Source: Saprospiraceae bacterium (GTDB lineage: Bacteria; Bacteroidota; Bacteroidia; Chitinophagales; Saprospiraceae). Taken from it: a stretch of DNA of 51,576 nt. The DNA lies in contig JAHDGF010000034.1 in NCBI GenBank assembly GCA_020627785.1, positions 1 to 51,576 on the forward strand, read 5' to 3'. The position numbers were made by a program, and so were the translations under genes. Below are positions 36,728-46,218 of this stretch, one piece after another. The stretch's first letter is position 1; each line of letters opens with the position of its first letter. Below the pieces are notes generated by a model that worked only from the letters and a program-made list of their open reading frames with translations, was not told the DNA's origin and made no database searches.

Positions 36728-37023
36728 TTCTTATTATGAGTTTTCTTAAAATATATGTTGAAGATAGACAATTCGTTACATATTGTAAAATTATTGTATA
36801 TATAAAGTTACTTGCGGTTTATTAAGATCTATAATGTGAAAATTTCAAGTGTCATCTACTTGCCAGAACTATCTTAACATGCTTATAGTTAAAGGGCTTT
36901 ACCACTTAATTGAGAAAAAATTTTTAATTTAGTGGCAACGAAACACCCTGAGTACCAGATATTCCTAGAATATAATGGTAACACCCTTATTTTTAATATT
37001 TTACATATTAAATATAGTTTTAA
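36728..37023. other. AT-rich intergenic region, no gene seen
   Basis: Between the divergent ureohydrolase-like and OmpA-family genes. It holds an imperfect inverted repeat at 36902-36935 (CCACTTAATT and AATTTAGTGG, one mismatch) around a run of A and T, whose function is unknown. The OmpA-family promoter lies just downstream, at 37024-37054. Confidence 0.6.
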
Positions 37024-37054
37024 TTTGTTTACTACTATATTTCATGTAGATTTG
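37024..37054 (+). promoter_or_regulatory. Bacteroidota-type promoter of the OmpA-family gene
   Basis: TTTG at 37024-37027 and TAGATTTG at 37047-37054, 19 bp apart, fit the TTTG-N17..23-TAnnTTTG consensus of Bacteroidota primary sigma factors. The predicted start of transcription is about 10 bp before the ATG at 37072, leaving a short leader. Confidence 0.65.
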
Positions 37055-37071
37055 ACACAAAATGTACACCT

Positions 37072-39015
37072 ATGACTACTAAGAGGATTTTCCTTTTGGC
37101 CTTTGCATTTTTATGCACTAACATTATGATAGGCCAAGAAGAGGAAGTCGTTGATTTGCAAGAGGAAATAAACGACACCTGGAAAACAAGCAGAATTACT
37201 GACGAGATGACCGTTGATTCAGACCAAAACAAGGAATGGAGAATGGGTCAGTACAAGTATTCTGCAAAACCCAAAAACGCTTTAGAAATTGGAATTAAGG
37301 GCGGTCACTTTTTTATTGATGGAGATGTTGATAGAGAATTGCCTGCTGGCTATGGAGTTGGACTTCATTTGCGGAAAGCGATACACTATGTATTCTCTAT
37401 TAAAGGAGAAGCTTTTTATGGTGTAGCAAGAGGTTTAGATCCCCAACCTTCTTTCGGTAATTTAACTCCTGAAGACTTTCAAGGAGGTGTTTTTGCGGGC
37501 TATGGACCGAGTAATCCTTGGTTTTTTAATCATGAAACTACCTACATTGCTGCAAGTTTAGAAGGTGTGGTTAACATCGGAAACTTGCTTTTCCACAAAG
37601 AAAGAAATAAATGGAATTGGTATGCTAGTATGGGAGTTGGGTTAGATACACACCTAACTAAGCATGATTTAAGGGATGCGTCAGGAAACCTTTATACTGA
37701 TTTAATTGACCGAGTTGATTGGGATTCAAGAAAGTTTGATACCAGAGCAGGAAGACAAGATATCATTAGCAACTTAAAGCAAGTCTACGATGGTACGTAT
37801 GAAACAGATGGTTTCCAAAAGAAAGGAATTTTTAGAGTCGGAGACGAATACAATATTCATGCGATTTTTGTAGCCTCATCAGGTATTGCTCGAAAGATAT
37901 CTAAAAGATTAAATGTAGCTTTTGAATGGAAAGGTTTCTTCAGTGACAACGATTTATTGGACGGCCAGAAGTACAGAACTGCTACGGATCAAACAAACAA
38001 CGTAGATATTTCACACTTTACTAATATCACCTTTGGCCTTAACCTTGGTAATTTTGATAAAAGAACTGAGCCATTGTATTGGTTAAATCCTTTGGATTCA
38101 GCGTACGATGATATCGCTTCTTTAAAGCAAAGACCTCAGTTAGATCTTACAGATGATGACAATGATGGTGTTATTGATATGCTTGACCAAGAATTAGATA
38201 CACCAGAAGGATGTGCTGTTGATACACGTGGAATTATTTTAGATAGCGATGGTGATGGAATTTCAGATTGTAAGGATCTTGAGCCATACTCGCCACCAGG
38301 ATTAGAAATTGATGAATCTGGAATTGCACAAGGCGCAGGATGTTGCATCACTGGAGATGAAGTAGCCGAAATGATTGACATGAAAGTGGCTCCAATTAAT
38401 TCGAGCGTTGAAGAGATTAAATCTAGCCCAGCATATACGAGTGGTGGAGTTATCGGAAGTGGTGGTTCATATTCTGGCGGCGGCGCTGGAGGAGGAAGCA
38501 ACACTGTAGTAACAACTAACCCAGATGGAACAACAACTACAACAGTTGTTAGAAGCAGTTGTGGTGAATGGTTCTTACCTATGATTCACTTTGACACAGA
38601 TAGAAGTTCAATAAAAACTGAATACTTTAGTCAATTACACCATGTAGCACAGGTTATGGAGAAATGCCCTAGTATCTGTGTTGTTGCTCATGGGCATACA
38701 GATAGCAAAAGTTCAAATGACTACAATAAAGTTTTATCATATAAGCGGTCTAAAGAATCCATCGATTATTTAACTGAAAACTATGGAATTGATAGAAGTA
38801 GATTAAAGTTGATGTATGGGGGAGAAGAAAGCCCTCTTGGTGGAGTTAACTCAAATCACTACATGAATAGAAGAGTTGAATTTAGAACTTGCGATGTAAA
38901 TGATTTTGATATGGCAGAACCAGTTTCTAACGGATCAAACGATACTTCAGTACAAAGTGGTGAGGTTATCAATAATTACTACAACGGAAATAAAAACTCC
39001 GGATACGAAGATTAA
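37072..39015 (+). CDS. OmpA-family cell-envelope protein with TSP3 calcium-binding repeats
   Basis: 647 residues. Signal peptide 1-22 (ending MIGQE). Residues about 60-345 look like an outer-membrane beta-barrel (GIKGGHFFIDGDVD, FGLNLGNFD). Residues 355-412 carry thrombospondin type 3 repeats (DDDNDGVIDMLDQ, DSDGDGISDCKD) that should bind calcium. A Gly/Ser/Thr-rich linker follows at 460-500. The OmpA peptidoglycan-binding domain (about 502-620) has IHFDTDRSSIK, VVAHGHTDSKSS, YKRSKESIDYL and NRRVEFRTC. It links the outer membrane to peptidoglycan. It is a single-gene unit with its own promoter upstream and terminator downstream. Confidence 0.9.
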   Translation: MTTKRIFLLAFAFLCTNIMIGQEEEVVDLQEEINDTWKTSRITDEMTVDSDQNKEWRMGQYKYSAKPKNALEIGIKGGHFFIDGDVDRELPAGYGVGLHLRKAIHYVFSIKGEAFYGVARGLDPQPSFGNLTPEDFQGGVFAGYGPSNPWFFNHETTYIAASLEGVVNIGNLLFHKERNKWNWYASMGVGLDTHLTKHDLRDASGNLYTDLIDRVDWDSRKFDTRAGRQDIISNLKQVYDGTYETDGFQKKGIFRVGDEYNIHAIFVASSGIARKISKRLNVAFEWKGFFSDNDLLDGQKYRTATDQTNNVDISHFTNITFGLNLGNFDKRTEPLYWLNPLDSAYDDIASLKQRPQLDLTDDDNDGVIDMLDQELDTPEGCAVDTRGIILDSDGDGISDCKDLEPYSPPGLEIDESGIAQGAGCCITGDEVAEMIDMKVAPINSSVEEIKSSPAYTSGGVIGSGGSYSGGGAGGGSNTVVTTNPDGTTTTTVVRSSCGEWFLPMIHFDTDRSSIKTEYFSQLHHVAQVMEKCPSICVVAHGHTDSKSSNDYNKVLSYKRSKESIDYLTENYGIDRSRLKLMYGGEESPLGGVNSNHYMNRRVEFRTCDVNDFDMAEPVSNGSNDTSVQSGEVINNYYNGNKNSGYED

Positions 39016-39038
39016 TAATCCCGTTCATAACAATATAC

Positions 39039-39073
39039 AAAAGGAGCTCTTAGCAATAAGAGCTCCTTTTTTT
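39039..39073 (+). terminator. Intrinsic terminator of the OmpA-family gene
   Basis: Perfect 14-bp stem AAAAGGAGCTCTTA / TAAGAGCTCCTTTT with a GCAA tetraloop, then a T run. It lies 24 bp after the stop codon. Confidence 0.92.
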
Positions 39074-39291
39074 GTGAAATTTTTCCTAAAATCTCTCTTT
39101 TGATCATGCTGTAGCCGCTTTGTAGTTACCGCAATAGAGACTCTGTATATTACTCGCCCTTTCTAAGGTCTCCTCGTTGGTATATCTTTGATTTATATTT
39201 AAACACCACACCTACACCACCTTATTTATACTACATAGTTGTCAGACGAAAGTCTTTGAATAAGTTTCAACCCAGTTTAAAGCTAACAACT

Positions 39292-41001
39292 ATGAACACT
39301 AAGCTAAGTACTCTAACTCTCATAATTTTTGCATTTTGCAATATTGCTCTTGCTCAAGAATGTAAGCTTTTAAATCAAAATGGAAACTTTGAATCCGTAA
39401 CTACTTTCATTGGTAGTGAACCTGCTAATGGGATATCTACCAATATTGTTGATAATTGGAAGGCTAGTCATGGAACCGTAGATTACTTTACACCCAATTG
39501 GAACTGGTACGGAATTGATGGTTTGTTTTCCAATGCAGGGCACTTATGTTACGGAAATAGAGAATCACATGATCATAGTGAAGGAATGTTTACCAGTGTA
39601 AATATCACAGCTGATGATGATCTCGTATATACTTTAAGCTTTGACGCATCTTCAATATGTGATGCCAGTGAAAATGGTTTTTTGAACATTGCTTTAAATA
39701 ATAACTTAAATGCTGAAGGCCACAATTGGTTCCAATATCCAACAGCTGAATCTCTTCCTGAATTTTTTACAGAAAATCAACCTATAGATAGAATAGAATT
39801 AACTGATGATTTTGATTTTACTGATGGATTCTTAAATCACTATGAAATATCATTTATCCCAGAATCAAATTTTTCACAATTATGGTTCTTCTCAGAGTAC
39901 CAGCATGAGTATACTGAATTTGTTAACTGTGGAGTTATTATTGATAATGTGGAGTTAAGAGCAATGACAACATCCCTTGCTAATATCTCTCAAGAGAAAT
40001 TAGAAGATGGGAGCCACTTATTCCAAGCAGAATTTACGAAGGAACTTACAGTAGAAACCTTTGACTGGAATTTAAATGGCGTTGCAGTTTCTGATAGTTC
40101 TGAATTCAAAACGATACTAGTTGAAGGAACTCATAATATCTGTCTAGACATTATTGATGCTAGAGGAGCTTGTGGTTCTGTATGTATCACTGTCGATGTT
40201 GAAGAGGATACGGAACAATCTGGTGGAACTTCAATTGATGTTAGTGAAAACTATGAAGGTTGTATTTATAAAGTATGTTTAGAATCCCCTGGTTTGCCAT
40301 ACTTAAACTCTTTTTCATTTCTTAATCCAGAGGGTGAGTTAATATTACTTGATGAGTTTAGCCATGGTTTTTCATTCCCATACTGTGCAGGTGGTAATGA
40401 AGCTCTTTGCACAGAACAGGGAGATGAATTGCATCTTTTTCTAGCAGATTTGAATACTTACTTTGAATCGAACAACTATGAGGCGAAAGCTCAATTTGAT
40501 GTTTACAGTTATCCGCTAGAATCTTTCTGTAAAGGAAGAATTATTTCTTTGACTTCAAATACAATAGCGGCTGAACAGGTAGTGATGGCTGATTATTATA
40601 CCGATGACTTAGAAACCTTTCCTCTTGATTTTGCTTTTGATCCTACCTTATGTGAGCAGTCAGTATCAGGCGATAATAATAATTTTTCTGCAGATTTTTC
40701 TGAAGAGCAATCATTAGAAAATGATGGTAGCGGAAAGAATAACGGAGAATTAAAAACCAATAACTTCACTTTGTTTGATGCAGACTATAATGGAGATTCT
40801 GAATCGATACAGGTTACTTACTTAGAAGGTTCAGAAATTTTACAAGGAGGAATTTTTTCAATAGATGGAAAAAAGTTGATTGATTTAACAAACTTTAAAG
40901 GATATGAAAATGTTGACCTTGGTGCCTTTACGGCAGGCTCATACATCCTAAGAGTTACCTCAAGATCACAGAATCAAACGGAAATTTTCTTTAAGTCTTA
41001 A
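39292..41001 (+). CDS. Unrecognised secreted protein with a degenerate T9SS-like C-terminus
   Basis: 569 residues from the ATG at 39292; a TTG at 39256 would add 12 residues in front of the signal peptide. Signal peptide about 1-22 (ending LAQE). Residues 25-225 form a beta-rich domain starting NGNFESV that resembles carbohydrate-binding jellyroll domains (VIIDNVELRA strand). Residues 240-290 are PKD-like (FDWNLNGV, CLDIIDARGAC). The C-terminus has IFSIDGKKL and GSYILRVTS as in type A sorting tails, but no PNP motif. A TATCTTTG -7-like element lies at 39183-39190. The stop directly abuts the convergent E2 gene. No function can be assigned. Confidence 0.75.
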   Translation: MNTKLSTLTLIIFAFCNIALAQECKLLNQNGNFESVTTFIGSEPANGISTNIVDNWKASHGTVDYFTPNWNWYGIDGLFSNAGHLCYGNRESHDHSEGMFTSVNITADDDLVYTLSFDASSICDASENGFLNIALNNNLNAEGHNWFQYPTAESLPEFFTENQPIDRIELTDDFDFTDGFLNHYEISFIPESNFSQLWFFSEYQHEYTEFVNCGVIIDNVELRAMTTSLANISQEKLEDGSHLFQAEFTKELTVETFDWNLNGVAVSDSSEFKTILVEGTHNICLDIIDARGACGSVCITVDVEEDTEQSGGTSIDVSENYEGCIYKVCLESPGLPYLNSFSFLNPEGELILLDEFSHGFSFPYCAGGNEALCTEQGDELHLFLADLNTYFESNNYEAKAQFDVYSYPLESFCKGRIISLTSNTIAAEQVVMADYYTDDLETFPLDFAFDPTLCEQSVSGDNNNFSADFSEEQSLENDGSGKNNGELKTNNFTLFDADYNGDSESIQVTYLEGSEILQGGIFSIDGKKLIDLTNFKGYENVDLGAFTAGSYILRVTSRSQNQTEIFFKS

Positions 41002-42261
41002 TTAAACGTAAATCTTAATTGGATTTTCCAAAAGGAATTTCAAAGTCTGAAGAAATTTAGCTCCTGTTACTCCATCTACAATCCTATGATCACATGAAAG
41101 TGTAACTTTCATCATGTTTCCAATGGCTAATTGATCATCCTTTACAATGGCCTTCTTAACGATAGAACCAACGGCAAGGATACAAGCATCAGGAGGATTT
41201 ATGATGGCAGTAAATTCATCAATATCAAACATCCCGAGATTACTAATCGTAAAAGTATTCCCTTGCATTTCTGACGGTTGAATTTTCTTTTCTCTGGCTT
41301 TTTTAGCTAGGCCTCTAACTTGAGCATTAATTTGATTTAAACTCATAGCATCAACAGAATGTAATACTGGTACTACTAAACCATCATCAACCGCTACGGC
41401 AACTCCAATATTGATATCCTTGTGTATGGTCATTTTGTCCCCATGCCATGAAGCATTGACCATTGGATGTTTTCGTAAAGCCACTGCACTTGCCTTAACA
41501 ATCAGATCATTAAAGGAAACTTTTACGCCTTCTTCTGAATTTATGGCTTTTCTCGCAGAAATGGCATTATCCATATTGATTTCAGAGGTCAAGTAAAAGT
41601 GTGGTGCTGAAAATTTACTTTCTCCAAGTCTTCTAGCAATGGTTTTTCTCATTTGAGACACTGGAATATCTCCATATTGGACATTAGCCAATAATGGAAT
41701 GGCTACACCAGCGCTACCCATTCCGACGGCACCTCCATTTCCGGAGTAATTTTCAACATCTCTTTTTATAATTCTACCTCCTTCGCCTGATCCTTTAATG
41801 TGTGCGAGGTTTAAGCCTTTTTCAGAGGCTATTTTCTTAGCCAATGGGCTTGCCTTTAAATCACCATCAGATGCAACCGAACGCATCGGAGGGGGTGGAG
41901 CAACAGGTTGGGCAGGAGGCGTTGAACTAGCGACGGCCTTTTTCTCTTCTTTTGGAGATTCTTCAACAACTTCTTTTTTAGGATTAGCCGCTTCTGCTTC
42001 TTTTAATAAGGCTTGAACATCATCTCCCTTGTTTCCTATGATAGCAATGATTCCATCCACAGGAACAGGTCCTTCTTTAACTCCTATGTATAATAATACC
42101 CCAGTGTGAAAACTTTCAAGGTCCATTGTTGCCTTGTCTGTTTCAACCTCAGCAAGTACATCGCCTGGTTTAACTTCATCTCCCTCATTAACCAGCCAGG
42201 AAACAATATTTCCTTCTTCCATGGTATCACTTAATCGAGGCATTCTTATGATCTCAGCCAT
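41002..42261 (-). CDS. Dihydrolipoamide acetyltransferase, E2 of pyruvate dehydrogenase complex
   Basis: 419 residues from the ATG at 42261; a TTG further upstream is unlikely. One lipoyl domain (1-80, EVETDKATMDL with lipoylated Lys43), an Ala/Pro-rich linker (90-133), a peripheral-subunit-binding domain (136-172, ASPLAKKIASEKG and GGRIIKRDVE) and the catalytic domain (198-419) with the active-site SCDHRIVDG (His392). It forms the core of the complex that makes acetyl-CoA from pyruvate. The lipoyl and linker regions fit the pyruvate-specific Bacteroidota PdhC type, though a 2-oxoacid E2 of other substrate is possible. No E1 or E3 gene is adjacent. Confidence 0.9.
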   Translation of the reverse strand: MAEIIRMPRLSDTMEEGNIVSWLVNEGDEVKPGDVLAEVETDKATMDLESFHTGVLLYIGVKEGPVPVDGIIAIIGNKGDDVQALLKEAEAANPKKEVVEESPKEEKKAVASSTPPAQPVAPPPPMRSVASDGDLKASPLAKKIASEKGLNLAHIKGSGEGGRIIKRDVENYSGNGGAVGMGSAGVAIPLLANVQYGDIPVSQMRKTIARRLGESKFSAPHFYLTSEINMDNAISARKAINSEEGVKVSFNDLIVKASAVALRKHPMVNASWHGDKMTIHKDINIGVAVAVDDGLVVPVLHSVDAMSLNQINAQVRGLAKKAREKKIQPSEMQGNTFTISNLGMFDIDEFTAIINPPDACILAVGSIVKKAIVKDDQLAIGNMMKVTLSCDHRIVDGVTGAKFLQTLKFLLENPIKIYV

Positions 42262-42366
42262 TTTTTTCAATTTGGTGCGCAAAATACGATTTCATCTCAT
42301 AAAATATGTAATCATATTGTTAGAATAATGATGCCGGAAGCCTGAGAATATAATTAATTTTACCGC

Positions 42367-42975
42367 ATGAAATTCTCCTCTAAACTTTTAGAAGATGCTG
42401 TGAATGCCTTCAGCCGACTTCCAGGTGTAGGTAAAAAGTCTGCACTGAGAATGGTATTACATCTCATAAAAGATCAAAACCTCAAAAGTGAAAAGATAAT
42501 TTCAAGTCTTCAAGAAATGAATGAAAAGCTCATTACCTGTAATATTTGCTGTAATTATAGCGATTCTGAGCTGTGTAACATATGCGGAGATCCGCATCGA
42601 GTAGATTCAACAATATGTGTTGTAGAATCAATCAGAGATGTTATGGCAATTGAGGAAACTCAGCAATTTAGCGGCCTTTATCACGTTTTAGGTGGAGTTA
42701 TATCTCCACTTGAAGGTGTAGGACCCGAAGATTTAAACATAGAACAGTTAATTTCAAGAATCAAGGAAAAGAATGTGAACGAACTGATTATGGCCATTTC
42801 GCCAAGTATAGAAGGTGAAACAACCATATTTTATCTGTCTAAGCAACTAGAACAGTTCGATATTCAGATTAGTTTGATTGCCAGGGGTGTATCATTTGGA
42901 GGGGACCTTGAATATGCGGATGAATTAACCTTGGGTCGTTCCATCATGAGTAGGGTTCCATACAAGCAATCTTAG
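42367..42975 (+). CDS. recR: Recombination mediator protein RecR
   Basis: 202 residues, the standard length. N-terminal helix-hairpin-helix: AFSRLPGVGKKSALRMVLHLI. Zinc finger with four Cys (CNICCNYSDSELCNIC). Toprim domain: ICVVESIRDVMAIEET and YHVLGGVISPLEGVGPEDL. C-terminal RGVSFGGDLEYADELTL. RecR works with RecO, loading RecA at gaps. The next gene (GT2 fusion) starts 6 bp downstream. Confidence 0.97.
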   Translation: MKFSSKLLEDAVNAFSRLPGVGKKSALRMVLHLIKDQNLKSEKIISSLQEMNEKLITCNICCNYSDSELCNICGDPHRVDSTICVVESIRDVMAIEETQQFSGLYHVLGGVISPLEGVGPEDLNIEQLISRIKEKNVNELIMAISPSIEGETTIFYLSKQLEQFDIQISLIARGVSFGGDLEYADELTLGRSIMSRVPYKQS

Positions 42976-42981
42976 GTATTC

Positions 42982-44916
42982 ATGATGGATCTTGCCATAG
43001 TCATCGTGAATTATAATGTTAGGTATTTCCTAGATCAATGCCTTCAGTCCATCAATAAAAATAAATCTTCTTTAAAAGTTGAAGTTTGGGTAGTTGATAA
43101 CAATTCGCAGGATGATTCAGTGGATATGGTTAAACAAAAATATCCCCAGGTGAATCTGATTGCAAATAAGAATAACCCGGGGTTTGCTATTGCAAACAAT
43201 CAAGCCATAAAAAAGTCCAATTCGAAGTATGTTTTGTTGCTTAATCCAGATACACTTTTACAAGAAGACTCCTTAGAATCCTGTTTTGCAATTATGGAGG
43301 AGGACGAGTCTATTGGGGCAATGGGTATCAAGATGTTGGATGGTACAGGTAATTATCTGCCTGAATCGAAAAGGGGATTGCCGGGGATTTGGAATTCTTT
43401 TTCCTACCTGTCTGGCTTAGGCAAAATATTTTCCAGAAGTAAATTCTTTAACCACTATCATCTAGGTTACTTGGATAAAGAAGAGAATCATTATGTTGAA
43501 GTCTTGAGTGGGGCTTTTATGTTTATGAGAAAGTCGGCTTTGGATAAGGTGGGACTTTTAGATGAGGATTTCTTTATGTATGGAGAAGATGTTGATTTGT
43601 CTCATAGATTTGCGAAAGCGGGATATCAATGTTTCTACAATAGTGATTCATCCATCATCCATTTTAAAGGGGAAAGCACAAAGAAAGGAAGCTTGAATTA
43701 TACCAAGCATTTTTACAATGCCATGATCCTTTTTAATACCAAGCATTTTGCCAAGACTGGATGGGTTTTGAAATTTTTATTACCAGTATTTATTTTCTTT
43801 GGCGGAATTATATCCTACATAAAAACCAAAATAAAACCTCTCTTCTTACCATTGCTTGATGGAGTAACAATCATGTCAATTTTGTTTGTAGTGAAGCAAT
43901 TATGGGCGTTCTTGTATTTTAAAGATGTCAATTATTTTAGCTCAATTCCTTTCTTTTCATTGTCTCTACTTTTTACTACTATATATCTTGTTAGCTTTTA
44001 CTTGACTGGATTTTATGATAAGAAAACTGGAATTAAACATTTTGTAAATGGATGGATTCTTGGTGGACTTGGTGTTTTTGTAGCTTACAGTTTTCTTTCT
44101 GAGGAATATAGGTTTTCACGTTTTATAATTTTACTTTCATTCCTATTGATATTCTTTTTGTTGGCGCTGCTGCGCAAATGTATAAATGGTTTGACAACTA
44201 AAGATTGGAGTTTTAGTAAAGGCCTATACAGGAATTATATTTTAGTCGGAGCTCAACAATCGGCCGAAGAAATGAAATCTTTTTTTCAAGATAATCCCCG
44301 ATCTCAAATGATAGGTGTCATAAATCCTGCAGAAGAATCCGATCCATATTATTTAGGAAATTTAGACAACATTGAAGAGATTATTACCTCCCATAAAACC
44401 AATGAAGTAATTTTCTGTTCAGGGGATATTCCTAATAAAAAGATTTTTGAAGTGATGGAAAGTCTTGGAGATGGTTATTCCTACCGAATCGGATCCATCA
44501 CCAATGATAGCATCATTGGAAGTGATTCCAAAAATCAATCTGGTACTTGGCTCACTACGAATCTTGATTTCGCATTGAGTAATATTACGCTCAAAAGACA
44601 AAAGAGAGTTTTTGATGTGGTAATGTCAATAATTTTTATTCCCTTATTTCCATTAATCCTTATCCTCAGTAAAAATAGAATAACGATTTTGAGAAACATC
44701 TTTCTGGTGTTACTAGGACAGAAAACTTGGATCGGTTATGCAATGCCGAATAACCAAAAAACATTACCCGATTTAAGGCCTTCGGTTTTCAATCATATAT
44801 ATACAGATCCAAATATTCTTGAAACAAAGTCTGATGATCAAAAGAATTATGAATACGCACAAAGCTATACAATATGGAAAGATCTACTTCCATTGCTTTA
44901 CAACCTTAGGCCATGA
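42982..44916 (+). CDS. GT2 glycosyltransferase fused to a membrane and sugar-transferase-like region
   Basis: 644 residues. Residues 1-250 are a GT2 (rhamnosyltransferase-like) catalytic domain: VIVNYNVRYFLDQCL, VVDNNSQDDS, NPGFAIANNQAI, LLLNPDTLLQ, LSGAFMFMRK, and DEDFFMYGEDVDLSHR with the catalytic Asp/Glu. From about 255 to 395 come five or six hydrophobic helices. Residues 412-500 look like a CoA-binding-type Rossmann domain (NYILVGAQQSAEEM) known from polyprenyl sugar transferases. The end (RQKRVFDVVMS, TWIGYAMPN) resembles a sugar-phosphate transferase tail but is short. It may both initiate and extend a glycan, or only extend it. It overlaps the M20 gene by ATGA. Confidence 0.8.
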   Translation: MMDLAIVIVNYNVRYFLDQCLQSINKNKSSLKVEVWVVDNNSQDDSVDMVKQKYPQVNLIANKNNPGFAIANNQAIKKSNSKYVLLLNPDTLLQEDSLESCFAIMEEDESIGAMGIKMLDGTGNYLPESKRGLPGIWNSFSYLSGLGKIFSRSKFFNHYHLGYLDKEENHYVEVLSGAFMFMRKSALDKVGLLDEDFFMYGEDVDLSHRFAKAGYQCFYNSDSSIIHFKGESTKKGSLNYTKHFYNAMILFNTKHFAKTGWVLKFLLPVFIFFGGIISYIKTKIKPLFLPLLDGVTIMSILFVVKQLWAFLYFKDVNYFSSIPFFSLSLLFTTIYLVSFYLTGFYDKKTGIKHFVNGWILGGLGVFVAYSFLSEEYRFSRFIILLSFLLIFFLLALLRKCINGLTTKDWSFSKGLYRNYILVGAQQSAEEMKSFFQDNPRSQMIGVINPAEESDPYYLGNLDNIEEIITSHKTNEVIFCSGDIPNKKIFEVMESLGDGYSYRIGSITNDSIIGSDSKNQSGTWLTTNLDFALSNITLKRQKRVFDVVMSIIFIPLFPLILILSKNRITILRNIFLVLLGQKTWIGYAMPNNQKTLPDLRPSVFNHIYTDPNILETKSDDQKNYEYAQSYTIWKDLLPLLYNLRP

Positions 44917-46100
44917 TTTCAGATAAAATAAAAATACTTGCCCAAAAGCATTTTGATCTTTTAGTTGACATAAGGAGACATCTACACAAGCACCCTGAAC
45001 TTTCATTTAAGGAATACGAAACATCTAAGTTTATAAAGTCAAAATTGGATGAATGGGGAATAAGTTATTCTGACAATTGGGTTAAAACTGGAATATTAGC
45101 AGAGGTGAAAGGTGAGAAGAATGGAGAAAAGGTATTTGCTCTCAGGGGAGATATAGATGCACTTCCAATCCAAGAAGTAGAGGGGCGTAGTTATCGGAGC
45201 AAGAATCAAAATGTCATGCATGCATGCGGTCATGATGTCCATACTACTTGTTTGCTTGGTGCGATTAGAATTCTTGAAGATCTTAAGAGTGAGTGGGGTG
45301 GTACCATAAAATTTATCTTCCAACCAGGCGAAGAAAAACTACCAGGTGGAGCTTCTTTAATGATTAAAGAAGGCTTGATTGAAAAGATGAACTCTTCTGG
45401 GATTATTGGACAGCATGTACATCCCCAGCTGGAAGTGGGCAAGGTTGGTTTTCATTCTGGAGCTTACATGGCATCTGCCAATGAAATTTACATTACCATA
45501 ACAGGTAAAGGAGGTCATGCTGCTTTGCCGGGTAATGTTGTGGATCCAATTGCGGCTAGTTGCCAATTGATCTTGGAGCTTAATAAATTGGAGGCCGAGT
45601 TGAATGAAACAGAAAATCCAATTGTTCTTAGCATAGGCAAATTTAACTCCGTTGGTGGAGCAACAAATGTAATTCCTGACCAAGTTAAGCTAGAAGGTAC
45701 TTTTAGAGCAATGGATGAACATAAGCGTAAGAATGCCCATGAAAGAATGCTTAAACTAGCTCAGCAAGTTGCCGATGCAAGTAATGTGCAAATCGATTTT
45801 GATATTAAAAAGGGCTATCCCGTTCTTTTTAATAACCCAGAGCTAACCGAAAGATGTATTGCTTTAGCTGAATCTTTACTTGGTTCCGATCATGTGGTCA
45901 GATTGCCAAAAAGAATGACCTCTGAAGACTTTGCTTTTTATTCACAAGAAATGCCTGGATGCTTCTACCGATTAGGTACAGGTAATGTGGAAAAAGGCAT
46001 TAACTCACCAGTTCATACGCCTACTTTTGACATTGATGAAGATGCATTAAAAGTTGGTGCTGCTATGATGGCATTTCTAGCGGTAGAAAATCTCAAATAA
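44913..46100 (+). CDS. M20 family amidohydrolase (N-acyl-amino-acid/hippurate hydrolase-like)
   Basis: 395 residues. The typical M20D pattern is present: RRHLHKHPELSFKEYETS, GDIDALPIQE, MHACGHDVHT (metal ligand Cys/His), FQPGEEKLPGGASLMI, GQHVHP, and a C-terminal MTSEDFAFYSQEMPG and PVHTPTFDID. It would release an acyl group from an N-acylated amino acid or similar compound; the exact substrate is unknown. Its ATG overlaps the TGA of the GT2 fusion gene (ATGA), so the two are translationally coupled. Confidence 0.9.
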   Translation: MISDKIKILAQKHFDLLVDIRRHLHKHPELSFKEYETSKFIKSKLDEWGISYSDNWVKTGILAEVKGEKNGEKVFALRGDIDALPIQEVEGRSYRSKNQNVMHACGHDVHTTCLLGAIRILEDLKSEWGGTIKFIFQPGEEKLPGGASLMIKEGLIEKMNSSGIIGQHVHPQLEVGKVGFHSGAYMASANEIYITITGKGGHAALPGNVVDPIAASCQLILELNKLEAELNETENPIVLSIGKFNSVGGATNVIPDQVKLEGTFRAMDEHKRKNAHERMLKLAQQVADASNVQIDFDIKKGYPVLFNNPELTERCIALAESLLGSDHVVRLPKRMTSEDFAFYSQEMPGCFYRLGTGNVEKGINSPVHTPTFDIDEDALKVGAAMMAFLAVENLK

Positions 46101-46218
46101 GTAATATTATTACTTATTGTTATATGTATTGTCATTTTTTTCAAGGAATAAGATATTATCAATTTTAATAATGTATATTTATGTTCTAATCTTGAAATAA
46201 ATAAACTACACTAATTCT

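Noticed and set aside
38136..38504. Pro-rich open frame opposite the OmpA-family gene
   Set aside because: It mirrors the Gly-rich linker and TSP3 Asp repeats of the real gene.
42280..42282. TTG start upstream of the E2 gene giving MRTKLKK
   Set aside because: The ATG at 42261 begins right at the conserved lipoyl-domain N-terminus (MAEIIRMPRLSDTMEEG).
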